64,000 nucleotides of DNA, taken from Carboxylicivirga caseinilyticus (GTDB taxonomy: Bacteria > Bacteroidota > Bacteroidia > Bacteroidales > Marinilabiliaceae). Shown one piece after another: positions 8,848 through 17,318 of this stretch. The notes beneath the pieces were generated by a model. The model made no database searches, had not been told where the DNA came from, and was given only the letters and a program-made list of their open reading frames with translations. The translations under genes and the position numbers were made by a program. The stretch lies in assembly GCA_025499705.1 (NCBI GenBank), contig JAFMVE010000020.1, forward strand, positions 1 through 64,000, written 5' to 3'. How positions within the stretch are numbered: the stretch's first letter is position 1; each line of letters starts with the position of its first letter.

Positions 8848-9246
8848 TGAATTTACATTAACTTATAAATTAAAAAGCTTACATCAAATCTACCATAAAA
8901 TCTAATGATATCGATCAAACACATTATTATTTTAATTTCAATTTATTAACATATGAAATGACTTATCAAATAATTAATTGGAATTAAACAAAAACTCCCT
9001 TGCTAAAATTAACAAGGGAGCACATTTAAAAATTTTCAAAATCATCATATATTTATTGCACTTAGAGCAATACAAATAATATTCAACCTCATTATTTTTC
9101 TCCTTCAAAGACTTTTTGCTTTTCTTTTGGTAACATCCCCCTCCTATTAAAACTGAGCTATAAAATTTTTTTATTAAACAACTGATTGGGTTAATTGTAA
9201 TATAAACAGCTATGTATTAACCAAACCTTATTTTACTGTAACCGAA
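8848..9246. other. AT-rich intergenic region with an orphan minus-strand terminator
   Basis: No confident gene. On the minus strand there is an AGGAGG-like sequence before an ATG at 9136 (15-codon frame ending at 9092). Further down, CTCCCTTG (8995-9002) and CAAGGGAG (9013-9020) form a hairpin whose minus-strand side continues into a T-rich stretch. A neighbouring frame without a start codon encodes a CSKC motif. It could be a tiny gene or the remains of one. Confidence 0.35.
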
Positions 9247-9897
9247 ATGAATATTAATGATTCTGATAAGAAAGTTGTAATTGTTGACGATCAAAATCTA
9301 TTTGCCGAAGGAATCGCTAAAATTGTTAATGGCCTTGACAAGGTTAAAGTGATAGCAACCATTGATTCAGGTGAAAATATTACCTATCAATTATCTATTC
9401 TTCAACCGGATGTGCTCTTTCTTGATTTAAATCTACCTAAAAAAAACGGTCTCGAAATACTAAAAGAAATACGAGGTAAATTTCCGGATTTGATCATTGC
9501 TATCTTAACCATGTATGAAGATGCTTATTTGATTAAGAAAATAAGAGAACATAAAGCCAATGCCTTTCTGTCGAAGAGTGCTAGCATTGACGAAATTCAA
9601 CAGGTAATTTTTTCAGGTAAGGAGGATCCGTTTTATATAAGTAAAAATATAAATGAAGCAACAAACAGTAGCTTCGAACTGGTTGAAGATCCTTTTTCCG
9701 TTTCGGTTCAAATAACCCAGCGTGAAAAAGAAATTATCAGACTTATTGTTGACGGAAAAAGTACAGAGGAGATTTCTGACATACTAATAATCAGCTCTGA
9801 AACGGTGAAATCACACCGAAAAAACATCTTTCGTAAACTAAATTTGAGTAAGGTAACCGAATTAATAAAATACGCCTATGAATACAAGCTTATTTAG
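9247..9897 (+). CDS. NarL/LuxR-type response regulator
   Basis: A 216-residue two-component response regulator. The receiver domain (about 8-125) has the acidic pocket VDD at 13-15, phospho-acceptor Asp60 in LFLDLNLPKKNG, and conserved Lys110. A LuxR/GerE helix-turn-helix occupies about 155-212 (ITQREKEIIRLIVDGKS, then SSETVKSHRKNIFRKL). It should bind DNA as a dimer when phosphorylated. The histidine kinase gene starts 20 nt before this gene ends, so the two are translationally coupled and form one system. An identical inverted repeat found upstream of the 11827 and 15909 genes is a candidate binding site (inference from proximity and symmetry). Confidence 0.93.
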   Translation: MNINDSDKKVVIVDDQNLFAEGIAKIVNGLDKVKVIATIDSGENITYQLSILQPDVLFLDLNLPKKNGLEILKEIRGKFPDLIIAILTMYEDAYLIKKIREHKANAFLSKSASIDEIQQVIFSGKEDPFYISKNINEATNSSFELVEDPFSVSVQITQREKEIIRLIVDGKSTEEISDILIISSETVKSHRKNIFRKLNLSKVTELIKYAYEYKLI

Positions 9898-11719
9898 GCT
9901 TTTATTAATTCCTATAATTCTATCGTTAATCAGTACAGGCTGCAGTACTGAAAATAACGACCAACCTTTAATGCCTGTAAATTTAACCGAAGAATTGAAG
10001 TCTGTATCTCTGAATGGACATTATCAGATATATTCTTCAATTCATGATCATTCGGTTTCAGAGATAGCTGATAGTTTCAATTGTACTTACTTGGGCAAAC
10101 CCGGGTATAACGAATATCTGTGGATTTGTTTTACGATTAAAAACAGCACAAATAAAAACAATGTAATACTGGAGATTAATAATAATTATCTGCATAAATA
10201 TGAGCTTTACCAATTAGTATCTGATAGTATTGGTTTATTGGCAAAAGGAGGAATTGCCTATCCGTTTCATTGGCGAAATATTGATAACAGGCGTTTTATT
10301 GAGAACCTCTCCATCGAAAGCGATTCTACTCGTTCGTATATTCTTAAAATAGATGATAGAGAAAGAGAAACCAGCCTGTCCTTAAGGGTATGGAACAAAC
10401 AAGCTTTTAATAAAAATGAAGCCAAAGATCTGCTCTTTTACAACCTCTACTTTGGCGGACTGGTTTTTATTGCAATGTTTAGTTTGCTTATTGGACTGAT
10501 ATTAAGAATGAAAGCATTTTTTGCCTACAGCTTTTATACCTTAATAATGGTTTGGTTTATGTTCGATAATTTAGGTTTTGCCTATGAGTTTTTCTATCCC
10601 AACCAACCCTTTATAAAACGATTTCTGGATACGTCTTTGATAGCTCCTCTCCTATTCTCATTTGTTCATTTTGGTGCTACCTACTTTAAGATACCCGAAA
10701 AGCACCCTACTTTATTTAAACTTATAAAAGTCTATTATTGGTCTATTTTACTGTATCTTTTATTTTGGGTGATAAGTGGAGCGCAACTAACAATGCATTA
10801 TTACTTATTAGCTAATTATACTTTTGTTTTTCTTACTTTTTCAATACAGATAAGCATTGTTGTTCTGGGTATAAAATATCAACGTATTAAAGCCTATTTT
10901 TTTATGTCGGCAGTATTTGTTCTTCTGGTCGGAGCCATATTATTTGCTCTCTCCTATGCCGGACATATTCCTTACGAATGGTTTCCGACCAACCCACTGT
11001 TAATAGGTTCTGTTATTGAGTTTGGTATCTTCTCTATTGCTTTGCTCTATGAGGTTCATCAAATTAACAAGACCAAAAACGATCTTTTAATTGCCAATGC
11101 CGAACACCAGAAAAACCTTTTGGCTGCTTATGTTGAAGGAACAGAAAAAGAACGTGCCCGTTTATCTGCCGAATTGCATGATAATGTTGGAAGCCGACTG
11201 GCCTTACTCAAGCATAAAATAAATAAAGCAGCAGACAACTCTGAGGTTACCGATGATCTTGATTCATTGTATAAAAATGTGCGCTCCATGTCGCATGAAC
11301 TGTCACCTCATGAATTTGAGATTATTAATTTACACGAATACTTACAGAATTATTTAGATGATTTTGAGAAAAGCACATCAGTTAAGGTTATACCTTACTT
11401 TAAAGATTTACATCAAAATCTGAATCCTGAAATTACACACCAGGTATTCCGTATTATTCAGGAAGCCTTACTTAACATCCAAAAACATGCCGACGCAAGT
11501 TGCATTGAGATTCAATTAATAACTCACGATAACGAACTTATACTGACCATTGATGATAATGGTAAAGGTTTTGATCCTTATGCTGTGAATTCCAATAAAT
11601 CAAACGGATTATTTAATATGAAGACGCGCGTTCAGGCATTGGATGGCACCTTCGAAATTTCATCCCAACCTAATAAAGGAACACATATTCTGGTTGCTAT
11701 CCCTTTTAAAAAAAAATAA
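9878..11719 (+). CDS. 7TM histidine kinase, HisKA_3 type, lipoprotein-like N-terminus
   Basis: A 613-residue sensor kinase partnered with the overlapping response regulator. The N-terminus resembles a lipoprotein signal (LISTGC, Cys22). An extracytoplasmic region of ~160 residues like 7TMR-DISMED2 follows, then about seven hydrophobic helices from ~187 to ~395 (7TMR-DISM type). A coiled segment leads into HisKA_3 with ERARLSAELHDNVGSR (His434 as phospho-acceptor). The C-terminal HATPase has QEALLNIQKHAD (N box) and DDNGKGFDP/GLFNMKTRV (G boxes). DISMED2 domains often sense carbohydrate-like ligands, but the ligand here is unknown. The first gene downstream carries the proposed operator, suggesting direct output from this system. 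Confidence 0.92.
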   Translation: MNTSLFRLLLIPIILSLISTGCSTENNDQPLMPVNLTEELKSVSLNGHYQIYSSIHDHSVSEIADSFNCTYLGKPGYNEYLWICFTIKNSTNKNNVILEINNNYLHKYELYQLVSDSIGLLAKGGIAYPFHWRNIDNRRFIENLSIESDSTRSYILKIDDRERETSLSLRVWNKQAFNKNEAKDLLFYNLYFGGLVFIAMFSLLIGLILRMKAFFAYSFYTLIMVWFMFDNLGFAYEFFYPNQPFIKRFLDTSLIAPLLFSFVHFGATYFKIPEKHPTLFKLIKVYYWSILLYLLFWVISGAQLTMHYYLLANYTFVFLTFSIQISIVVLGIKYQRIKAYFFMSAVFVLLVGAILFALSYAGHIPYEWFPTNPLLIGSVIEFGIFSIALLYEVHQINKTKNDLLIANAEHQKNLLAAYVEGTEKERARLSAELHDNVGSRLALLKHKINKAADNSEVTDDLDSLYKNVRSMSHELSPHEFEIINLHEYLQNYLDDFEKSTSVKVIPYFKDLHQNLNPEITHQVFRIIQEALLNIQKHADASCIEIQLITHDNELILTIDDNGKGFDPYAVNSNKSNGLFNMKTRVQALDGTFEISSQPNKGTHILVAIPFKKK

Positions 11720-11745
11720 CCATATTTTTTTCTTAAGTAATGCAA

Positions 11746-11794
11746 TTTCCCCCTTTTGGGGGATTTACCTTCAATACTGTCAGCCATAATTTAG
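11746..11794 (+). promoter_or_regulatory. Inverted-repeat operator plus -7 element (site 1)
   Basis: CCCCCTTTTGGGGG at 11749-11762, followed by ATTTAC. Then, 24 nt after the last G, TAATTTAG at 11787-11794 (one mismatch to TAnnTTTG). No -33 TTG is present, so the inverted repeat sits where an activator would replace it, centred near -44. A 24-nt block (11746-11769) is identical to 15792-15815. Confidence 0.65.
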
Positions 11795-11826
11795 CTTCAT
11801 AGTTTCTTCTAATTAAAATTTTAACT

Positions 11827-12192
11827 ATGAAAAATTATAAGTTATTATTTGTATTACCATTATTGTTGGTAGGTATTAGTATTAATGCACAATGCTATTA
11901 TTACATTGAACAAACATGCATTGGACAAAACTCTTCGGGTACTGAATTTAATGTGATTATTTCGCAAGTATATAAAGCAGAGTGCAATTTAGGCGAAATA
12001 GCATTTTATAAGCAATGGAAGGAAGCCATAGCGCTATCTAAATACTCTAAATACAAGAACCATGCGGGTGAGATTAAATATAGAATGTATAAAACAAAGG
12101 ACGATGCTCTTAAGAAAAGAAGAGAGACAATGGTTTATCACAAAAAAAATGGCTACACAATTCGTGAGTTAAACTTTGCTTATTACCCATAA
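11827..12192 (+). CDS. Small secreted protein of unknown function
   Basis: A 121-residue protein not recognised as a known family. A signal peptide ending in INAQ (residues 1-21) predicts export. The mature part is basic, Tyr- and Lys-rich (QCYYYIEQTCIGQN near the start, then KQWKEAIALSKYSKYKNHAGEIKYRMYKTKDDALKKRRETMVYHKK). Two or three Cys residues near the N-terminus could form a disulfide. The gene starts 108 nt after the histidine kinase, behind its own promoter with the shared inverted-repeat operator, so it is probably induced by the adjacent two-component system. Confidence 0.7.
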   Translation: MKNYKLLFVLPLLLVGISINAQCYYYIEQTCIGQNSSGTEFNVIISQVYKAECNLGEIAFYKQWKEAIALSKYSKYKNHAGEIKYRMYKTKDDALKKRRETMVYHKKNGYTIRELNFAYYP

Positions 12193-12454
12193 TGTAAATG
12201 TACAATCTACTTCTTATGATTTTATGCCATGTGAAGACTCCCAACAAAAAGCTGTAAAAAAGACGTTCATTTATTATGACAGAGTACAAGAAAGGCCATA
12301 AGATAGTTGAAGTAAAACTCTAACACTACCCTTAAACTACGGATAACCAAACTAATAGTTTGAATTATATCCAATTTAAAATATTGTATATCAACATGTT
12401 TTAAAATTTAAACATCTTAATATTTATATAATTATTCACTTAAATTCGTAAGTT

Positions 12455-13372
12455 ATGCCAATTAATTTAAAACAAGACACAATCGCACAACATTTGGATA
12501 ATCTTAGAAACCCAAACATAAAAGAGGATTATACAATTGAAGGGCATGTAGATATTAGATCAATTGCGGGTGCTTCAGAGAATTGGCGATTAAACGATCT
12601 TATAATATTGGATGATTCCAAACTTATTATAGGACCAACTACTCTTAACATCATTATAGAAGGTATAATTAGCACTAACTCTCAGACCCCTGTTACTGCA
12701 ATATTATCATATCCCAAAAATGATCGTAAGGCAGCAAATGGTAAAAATGGACTTCATGGATCAATTGGCGCAAGCGGTTCAAGTGATGGCAGCAGTGGGC
12801 AAAATGGAGTTCATGGTGAAGATGGAACAGATGGAGATAATGGTCTTGATGCTGGCGATGTCCTAATACAGTTAAGCAATCCGGTTAACTCAGAAATAAG
12901 GATTAACCTTGAGGCTCAGTCTGGTGGCAAAGGTGGTAGTGGAGGTAATGGAGGTGAAGGACATCGTGGGAGCAAAGCTGTTGATGGTATACCTTTTACA
13001 TGTAAAAGAGGAGGAGGAAATGGTGGAAATGGAGGCAGAGGAGGAAATGGTGGAGCCGCCGGTCTTGGAGGAGACGCAGGAGATGGAGGCAAACTAATTG
13101 TAATTGGTCCACAAATAGAACACCAACCGTTATCTTCAATTTCTCTAGAAAGCCATCAAGCTGCAGCAAAAGGACAAAATGGAAATCAAGGGAATAAGGG
13201 TATTGGAGGTAGGCAAGGAGGAGGAGGCCATGGTAGTACATGGTGCAAAGGTGGTAAAGGTGGACGTAAGGGAGCTGATGGTTATGATGGAATTATAGAG
13301 AATGACACAAGACCTGAATTTGGGAGACCTCCTGTTATCAGTTACATCACAATTCCATTAAGAAATTATTAA
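12455..13372 (+). CDS. Glycine-rich, collagen-like repeat protein
   Basis: A 305-residue protein without a signal peptide. After a ~95-residue N-terminal region with beta character there are three glycine-rich blocks. The first is collagen-like (GQNGVHGEDGTDGDNGLDAG). The second and third are GGxGGNGG-type tracts with GGNGGRGGNGGAAGLGGDAG. Hydrophobic strands such as DVLIQLSNP and GGKLIVIGP separate them. The Gly-every-second/third spacing fits polyglycine-II or collagen-like triple helical packing. A pair of Cys (FTCKR and STWCKGG) may be structural. Function unknown. No Sec signal is visible, so it is intracellular or leaves by another route. Base use is like its neighbours except where Gly codons (GGA/GGT) dominate. 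Confidence 0.7.
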   Translation: MPINLKQDTIAQHLDNLRNPNIKEDYTIEGHVDIRSIAGASENWRLNDLIILDDSKLIIGPTTLNIIIEGIISTNSQTPVTAILSYPKNDRKAANGKNGLHGSIGASGSSDGSSGQNGVHGEDGTDGDNGLDAGDVLIQLSNPVNSEIRINLEAQSGGKGGSGGNGGEGHRGSKAVDGIPFTCKRGGGNGGNGGRGGNGGAAGLGGDAGDGGKLIVIGPQIEHQPLSSISLESHQAAAKGQNGNQGNKGIGGRQGGGGHGSTWCKGGKGGRKGADGYDGIIENDTRPEFGRPPVISYITIPLRNY

Positions 13373-13571
13373 GGTTAATTAATATTTACTAATAAATCGA
13401 AAGCTAGGTTAATAAACGCATTTCCTAGCTTTCCAATTGTGAGCACCAAAACACCTTTTATGGATCTGACCAAACTTCTTTTGAAGGATTGTTCTATACA
13501 TTAGCTAGTGAGATAGCGATCTATTCAATTGTATTACTAGTAGTTAATATCTAACCAATAAAAAAATAGAC

Positions 13572-14039
13572 ATGAAACATATTATCATAATTCTTTTTGC
13601 AAGTTTTGTAAGCCATGTTGCTATTGGGCAAAACGCGAATGAGCCCACTTTTGAAGAGACCGTTGAATTCCTGCAAAAGCTTTTAAATAATGCACAAACA
13701 CATAGGGTAGGTGAGAAGTTCCGTTATGAAGTTACCGATACCCAAATTGTAATATATGTGTATAATAGACTGGATGATGAAGATGAACTAAAAACCAGGG
13801 ATTACATTAATTTGAATGAAATTGATTCTGTTGCTGCACCGGATGAAAGATCTCTTATGGTAATATATGGAATATATCCAACAAGCATTACAGAGGAAAG
13901 CATATATAATGACTGGAATAAAACTTCTGAATCTCTTTCTATCTTATATACGAAAAATATGGATGAAATTGACCGAATTTTTAAAGCACTGCAGCATCTT
14001 GCAAAATTAAGTAAACAGAAAAATAAGCCTCTGTTTTAA
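13572..14039 (+). CDS. Secreted hypothetical protein
   Basis: A 155-residue exported protein of unknown family. The signal peptide is MKHIIIILFASFVSHVAIGQ. The mature region is mostly acidic, with a short beta-strand segment (YEVTDTQIVIYVYNRL) and helices at both ends (FEETVEFLQKLLNNA and MDEIDRIFKALQHLAKLSKQ). It stands alone, 199 nt after the glycine-rich gene, and has no copy of the shared operator. It could be a small periplasmic binding protein, but nothing in the sequence proves it. Confidence 0.6.
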   Translation: MKHIIIILFASFVSHVAIGQNANEPTFEETVEFLQKLLNNAQTHRVGEKFRYEVTDTQIVIYVYNRLDDEDELKTRDYINLNEIDSVAAPDERSLMVIYGIYPTSITEESIYNDWNKTSESLSILYTKNMDEIDRIFKALQHLAKLSKQKNKPLF

Positions 14040-14162
14040 GATTTAGTTATTCACAACGGAACAATTTAACAAGATAAATATTGTTTCCTTTCATTACATT
14101 CAAGATTGATCATAGTTCACTGTTTTAGTTTGCCGGGATACCACTCTCTTAATTGGCAAAAT

Positions 14163-14762
14163 ATGAATGAATTTAATATAAATTGGGAACAAGAACGACC
14201 TAATCAACAACAGAGTGTTGATATTTGGGAGAAAACTATACTTAAACCATTTGATAATTGGTCCAATAATGCTGAAATATTAAAAGAAAAGATTGAATAT
14301 ACTCACATTAACGGAGGTATTCAATTACACAAATATAAGCTAACGAGCAATGAGCATTTCAACTGGTTTGCATATCGAAACAGGCTAAATAAAATTAATT
14401 TTGTTGAGAGAATAATAAGCCATAAAAATCTAAATAATTATAGAAATGATTTGGAAATAGAAGGCATTCCTGAAATTCAAATGATTAAATCTTGCACTGA
14501 TATTTATGATCTATCAGGATTACTTGCAAGAATTTTGGGATACGGTGGTGCTTACAATAGAATAGATCCAAAGGAAGCATGGATAGTATCAAATAATTTT
14601 ATTAAAAGTGAATTCGAGAATCGATTTGACGAAATACTGCAGTTCGTTTTTTCAATTAAGAATGCAAGATGGTTTTATAAAATAGTCTGGGACTATTCAA
14701 TTCTATTATTTGATAAGAGAAATAACATTCTGACATTACTTGACATAACCGATACAGACTAA
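14163..14762 (+). CDS. Hypothetical cytoplasmic protein
   Basis: A 199-residue protein I do not recognise. I use the ATG at 14163 (MNEFNINWEQ). An in-frame ATG at 14106 adds 19 residues of non-conserved character. There is no signal peptide or TM. Composition is Asn-, Ile- and Trp-rich with the segments FNWFAYRNRLNKINFVERI and LLARILGYGGAYNR, and the C-terminus ends in a hydrophobic strand (WDYSILLFDKRNNILTLLDITD). The size, single domain and isolated setting recall polymorphic-toxin immunity proteins, but no toxin is adjacent, so this is only a resemblance. It may be expressed together with the previous gene (66-nt gap to the longer start). Confidence 0.55.
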   Translation: MNEFNINWEQERPNQQQSVDIWEKTILKPFDNWSNNAEILKEKIEYTHINGGIQLHKYKLTSNEHFNWFAYRNRLNKINFVERIISHKNLNNYRNDLEIEGIPEIQMIKSCTDIYDLSGLLARILGYGGAYNRIDPKEAWIVSNNFIKSEFENRFDEILQFVFSIKNARWFYKIVWDYSILLFDKRNNILTLLDITDTD

Positions 14763-14958
14763 AGAAAAAACTACATATAGTAAGCTTGCAATAAAACAAA
14801 AGTTGCTAGTTGTGTTTGGTAAATCAATTCTATAGTGCGCAAAAAGTTATGTCGCCATGTTTGTTCGGTGTGTTAATACTTTTGATAAGTAATAGGCATA
14901 TTATTGTTTAGTTTACTAGCAACTGATGTATTGGTAAGTATTTAATCATGAATTTAAA

Positions 14959-15639
14959 TTGAAAACAAAAAACAGGACTCTCATTTTAACTTGCTCCGAA
15001 AGATGGTGGTATAAAAAAACGCGTAAGGCCTTTGAAGATTATGAAAATATAGATTTTACTTCTGTATTAGAAGTAAATTCTCGAGATCTTAGTCTTTATA
15101 AAAAAGTCATACTGGATGGTTCATTTGCTGATGAATGGAAAAATACTGATTTTGGCAGTTGCTTGACAGAAGAGCTTTCCAATATACTTGAACTCTATAT
15201 TTTCAATGGAGGAATATTTATAATTAGTTTTGACTTGAATAGAGATTTATCTGATTTTTCAGGTTCTTTAATATTTGATAATAAAACAAGTAATTTCCCT
15301 TTTGATTATTCTGTACGAATTGGAGAATCAATGAAAAGTATACTTTGGAATCCTGCGATATCAAGCTCACTAAAATTACAAAAAATGCTCTTTACTGTGC
15401 CTATCCAAAGTAGATTGACCAATAGTTTGTATCTTAAAGATTATTCAAATAAATGGACTGTGTTTTGTAACGATAATAATGGTAGAGCTATTGGTTTGCA
15501 CTGTCAATGCGGGAAAGGAAAGGCGTTGGTGTTATTAGACAATATATCACTGGTTACTAAAGATACTGATGGTTATGAATACAAGCTTTATCATCATGGT
15601 CATCAAATTCATAGGGAGTTTATAATTAGTTTTAAATAG
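14959..15639 (+). CDS. Hypothetical protein, possible ThuA/GATase1-like fold
   Basis: A 226-residue cytoplasmic protein. The only start in frame near the conserved N-terminus is a TTG at 14959. An ATG at 14948 is out of frame and stops after four codons. Order of elements: an N-terminal strand (RTLILTCSERWWYKKTRKAFEDY), a second strand and turn (YKKVILDGSFADEWKN), a helix-strand (LSNILELYIFNGGIFIISFD), and near the C-terminus GKGKALVLLDNISL. This alternation resembles ThuA or DUF4350-type glutamine-amidotransferase-like folds that lack the catalytic Cys. No catalytic triad is evident. Function unknown. Confidence 0.5.
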   Translation: MKTKNRTLILTCSERWWYKKTRKAFEDYENIDFTSVLEVNSRDLSLYKKVILDGSFADEWKNTDFGSCLTEELSNILELYIFNGGIFIISFDLNRDLSDFSGSLIFDNKTSNFPFDYSVRIGESMKSILWNPAISSSLKLQKMLFTVPIQSRLTNSLYLKDYSNKWTVFCNDNNGRAIGLHCQCGKGKALVLLDNISLVTKDTDGYEYKLYHHGHQIHREFIISFK

Positions 15640-15791
15640 AAAGTATCAAACACGATTCGAATTGAGTAATATATTACTATACTTCAATCAGAATCAATTG
15701 CTATTTTGATTAAATTCCTAGAATTAAAACTCCTTCATTTTCCAAACTGTTTTTCTTCCTTTTTTCAACCTTCTATCTAAAAATTTAAATA

Positions 15792-15840
15792 TTTCCCCCT
15801 TTTGGGGGATTTACTCTGCCAGCGCAGACTTCTACTTTTG
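15792..15840 (+). promoter_or_regulatory. Inverted-repeat operator plus -7 element (site 2)
   Basis: CCCCCTTTTGGGGG at 15795-15808 followed by ATTTAC, and 24 nt after the last G a perfect TAnnTTTG (TACTTTTG) at 15833-15840. Sequence and spacing equal those of site 1 at 11746. No -33 TTG at normal spacing. It drives the FISUMP gene, whose ATG is 69 nt after the -7 box. Confidence 0.7.
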
Positions 15841-15908
15841 GTTAATTACTATAATTAATCATTAAACACTAGTTTTTTTCCATTTGTAACAATCAAAAAT
15901 AGAAAATT

Positions 15909-17228
15909 ATGAAATACATATTTACAGTTTTAATATTTGGATTCATTAGTAATTTAATTGCTCAGGAGTATACTATAAATTTTACAGCTGGTGGAGATGC
16001 CACTGCTATTGATGAAATAACTGCTACCAACTTAACAACTAACGAATCAATCACCGTCTCAGGCACTGAAGCTATTATTTTCAGAAGTATATCAACAAAC
16101 ATTGAAGGCACTTCAGCTTCAGACGCCTTAAGAATTGCATCCAACCCATTTAATGGCAGTACAACATTAACTTACAAATCAGATCGTAATCAGAGTGGCA
16201 TAATTTCAATTAATAGTTTATCCGGTGAGGTTATACAATCAATAAGTGTATCTCTTAAATCTGGTGACAACCATTTTAGAATTGCTGCAAATAATCCCGG
16301 TGTTTATATTGTTTCTTTAATTACCGAAAATAGCCGGAAAAGTATTAAAGTAATACAGACGGGATCGGGTGTTGGGCAAATTACCTATGAAGGATCGACA
16401 AACAGTAATCAGAAGGTTTTAAAGTCGACGCAGGCTGAAAATGTATTAAATATTTCTTCAGAAGATATAGTTTCCATGAAAATCAGACAAGGCAACCTGG
16501 TTACAATATTAAATGACGTACCTGAAGCATCAAAAACCATTGATGTAGAACTTTACGAATGCAAAGATGGTGATAATAACACCTATCCCATTGTTCAGAT
16601 TGGTAATCAATGGTGGATGGCAAAAAATTTAAAGACAACCACCTATTCAGATGGAACACCAATTGCCAATATTACCAGTGATAATAGCTGGGATAATCTT
16701 GATAACAGCAGTACTGCGAAGGCTTATTGTTTTTTTGATAATAATGCCGATTTAAACTATGGAGCTCTCTATACATATGGAGCAGCAGTGAATGGAGAAT
16801 ATCAGGTTGGTGATAATCTGGTTCAGGGTGCATGCCCTGTTGGTTGGCATGTCCCAAACGATGAAGAATGGAATGAAATGTTGACCTATTTAATAAATAA
16901 TGGTTTTAATTATGATGGCTCAAGAAATGAGAATAAAGTGGCCAAGGCGTTGGCTTCCAATAGTGGATGGCAATCATACTATTATGAAGAAGGGTTCATC
17001 GGCATAGATTTATCGAAAAACAATAAAAGTGGATTTACGGCTTTGTCAGTCGGAGTTCGACATAAAGGTGAAGGATTTTCTGAGCCGGATGGTGCAACAT
17101 GGTGGAGTTCTACAGAATCGGATAGCAATTATGCCTATAATTGGTATTTGTCATCAGATAGTTATGGATTAGGTACCGAAGATTCTCAAAAATCTCATGG
17201 CTTATCTGTTCGCTGTGTAAAAGATTAG
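15909..17228 (+). CDS. Exported FISUMP-domain protein with internal sorting-domain-like module
   Basis: A 439-residue exported protein with the signal peptide MKYIFTVLIFGFISNLIAQ. Residues ~75-150 look like a type IX secretion sorting (Por) beta-sandwich (ASNPFNGSTTLTYKS, then PGVYIVSLITENSRKSIKVIQTG) but are internal, not C-terminal. The second half is a FISUMP domain (Fibrobacter succinogenes major paralogous domain): DGNNTYPIVQIGNQWWMAKNL-type start at about residue 219, then CPVGWHVPNDEEWNEM, and the ending GLSVRCVKD. FISUMP domains are usually surface-exposed and may bind polymers. The gene carries the same operator as the 11827 gene and so probably belongs to the regulon of the upstream two-component system. 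A strong bidirectional terminator follows. Confidence 0.85.
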   Translation: MKYIFTVLIFGFISNLIAQEYTINFTAGGDATAIDEITATNLTTNESITVSGTEAIIFRSISTNIEGTSASDALRIASNPFNGSTTLTYKSDRNQSGIISINSLSGEVIQSISVSLKSGDNHFRIAANNPGVYIVSLITENSRKSIKVIQTGSGVGQITYEGSTNSNQKVLKSTQAENVLNISSEDIVSMKIRQGNLVTILNDVPEASKTIDVELYECKDGDNNTYPIVQIGNQWWMAKNLKTTTYSDGTPIANITSDNSWDNLDNSSTAKAYCFFDNNADLNYGALYTYGAAVNGEYQVGDNLVQGACPVGWHVPNDEEWNEMLTYLINNGFNYDGSRNENKVAKALASNSGWQSYYYEEGFIGIDLSKNNKSGFTALSVGVRHKGEGFSEPDGATWWSSTESDSNYAYNWYLSSDSYGLGTEDSQKSHGLSVRCVKD

Positions 17229-17250
17229 CTTCAATAAGCATATATATAAA

Positions 17251-17285
17251 TTAAGTAAGAGGCTGTTTGACAGCCTCTTACTTAA
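17251..17285. terminator. Bidirectional terminator between convergent genes
   Basis: TTAAGTAAGAGGCTG (17251-17265) and its exact complement (17271-17285) form a 15-bp stem with a 5-nt loop. It lies between the converging 15909 and 17319 genes. The T tail is modest on both sides, but the stem is strong. Confidence 0.75.
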
Positions 17286-17318
17286 AAAAGTAATTAATTC
17301 AGAATAAAATGAAATAAC

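Noticed and set aside
7403-8892. tRNA-Arg plus PIN gene as a complete integrative element
   Set aside because: No integrase, excisionase or repeated tRNA 3' end was found, so an element boundary cannot be drawn.
12270-12330. 15-codon frame starting MTEYKKGHKIVE after the 11827 gene
   Set aside because: Too short, with no promoter or terminator; chance is as likely.
12996-13241. Minus-strand frame across the Gly-rich gene
   Set aside because: A by-product of GGA/GGT-rich codons read backwards (Leu, His, Phe runs); not a protein-like composition.
13432-13554. 41-codon frame without ATG ending YTLASEIAIYSIVLLVVNI
   Set aside because: Could be the end of a lost gene, but with no start codon and no homologue known to me there is not enough to call it.
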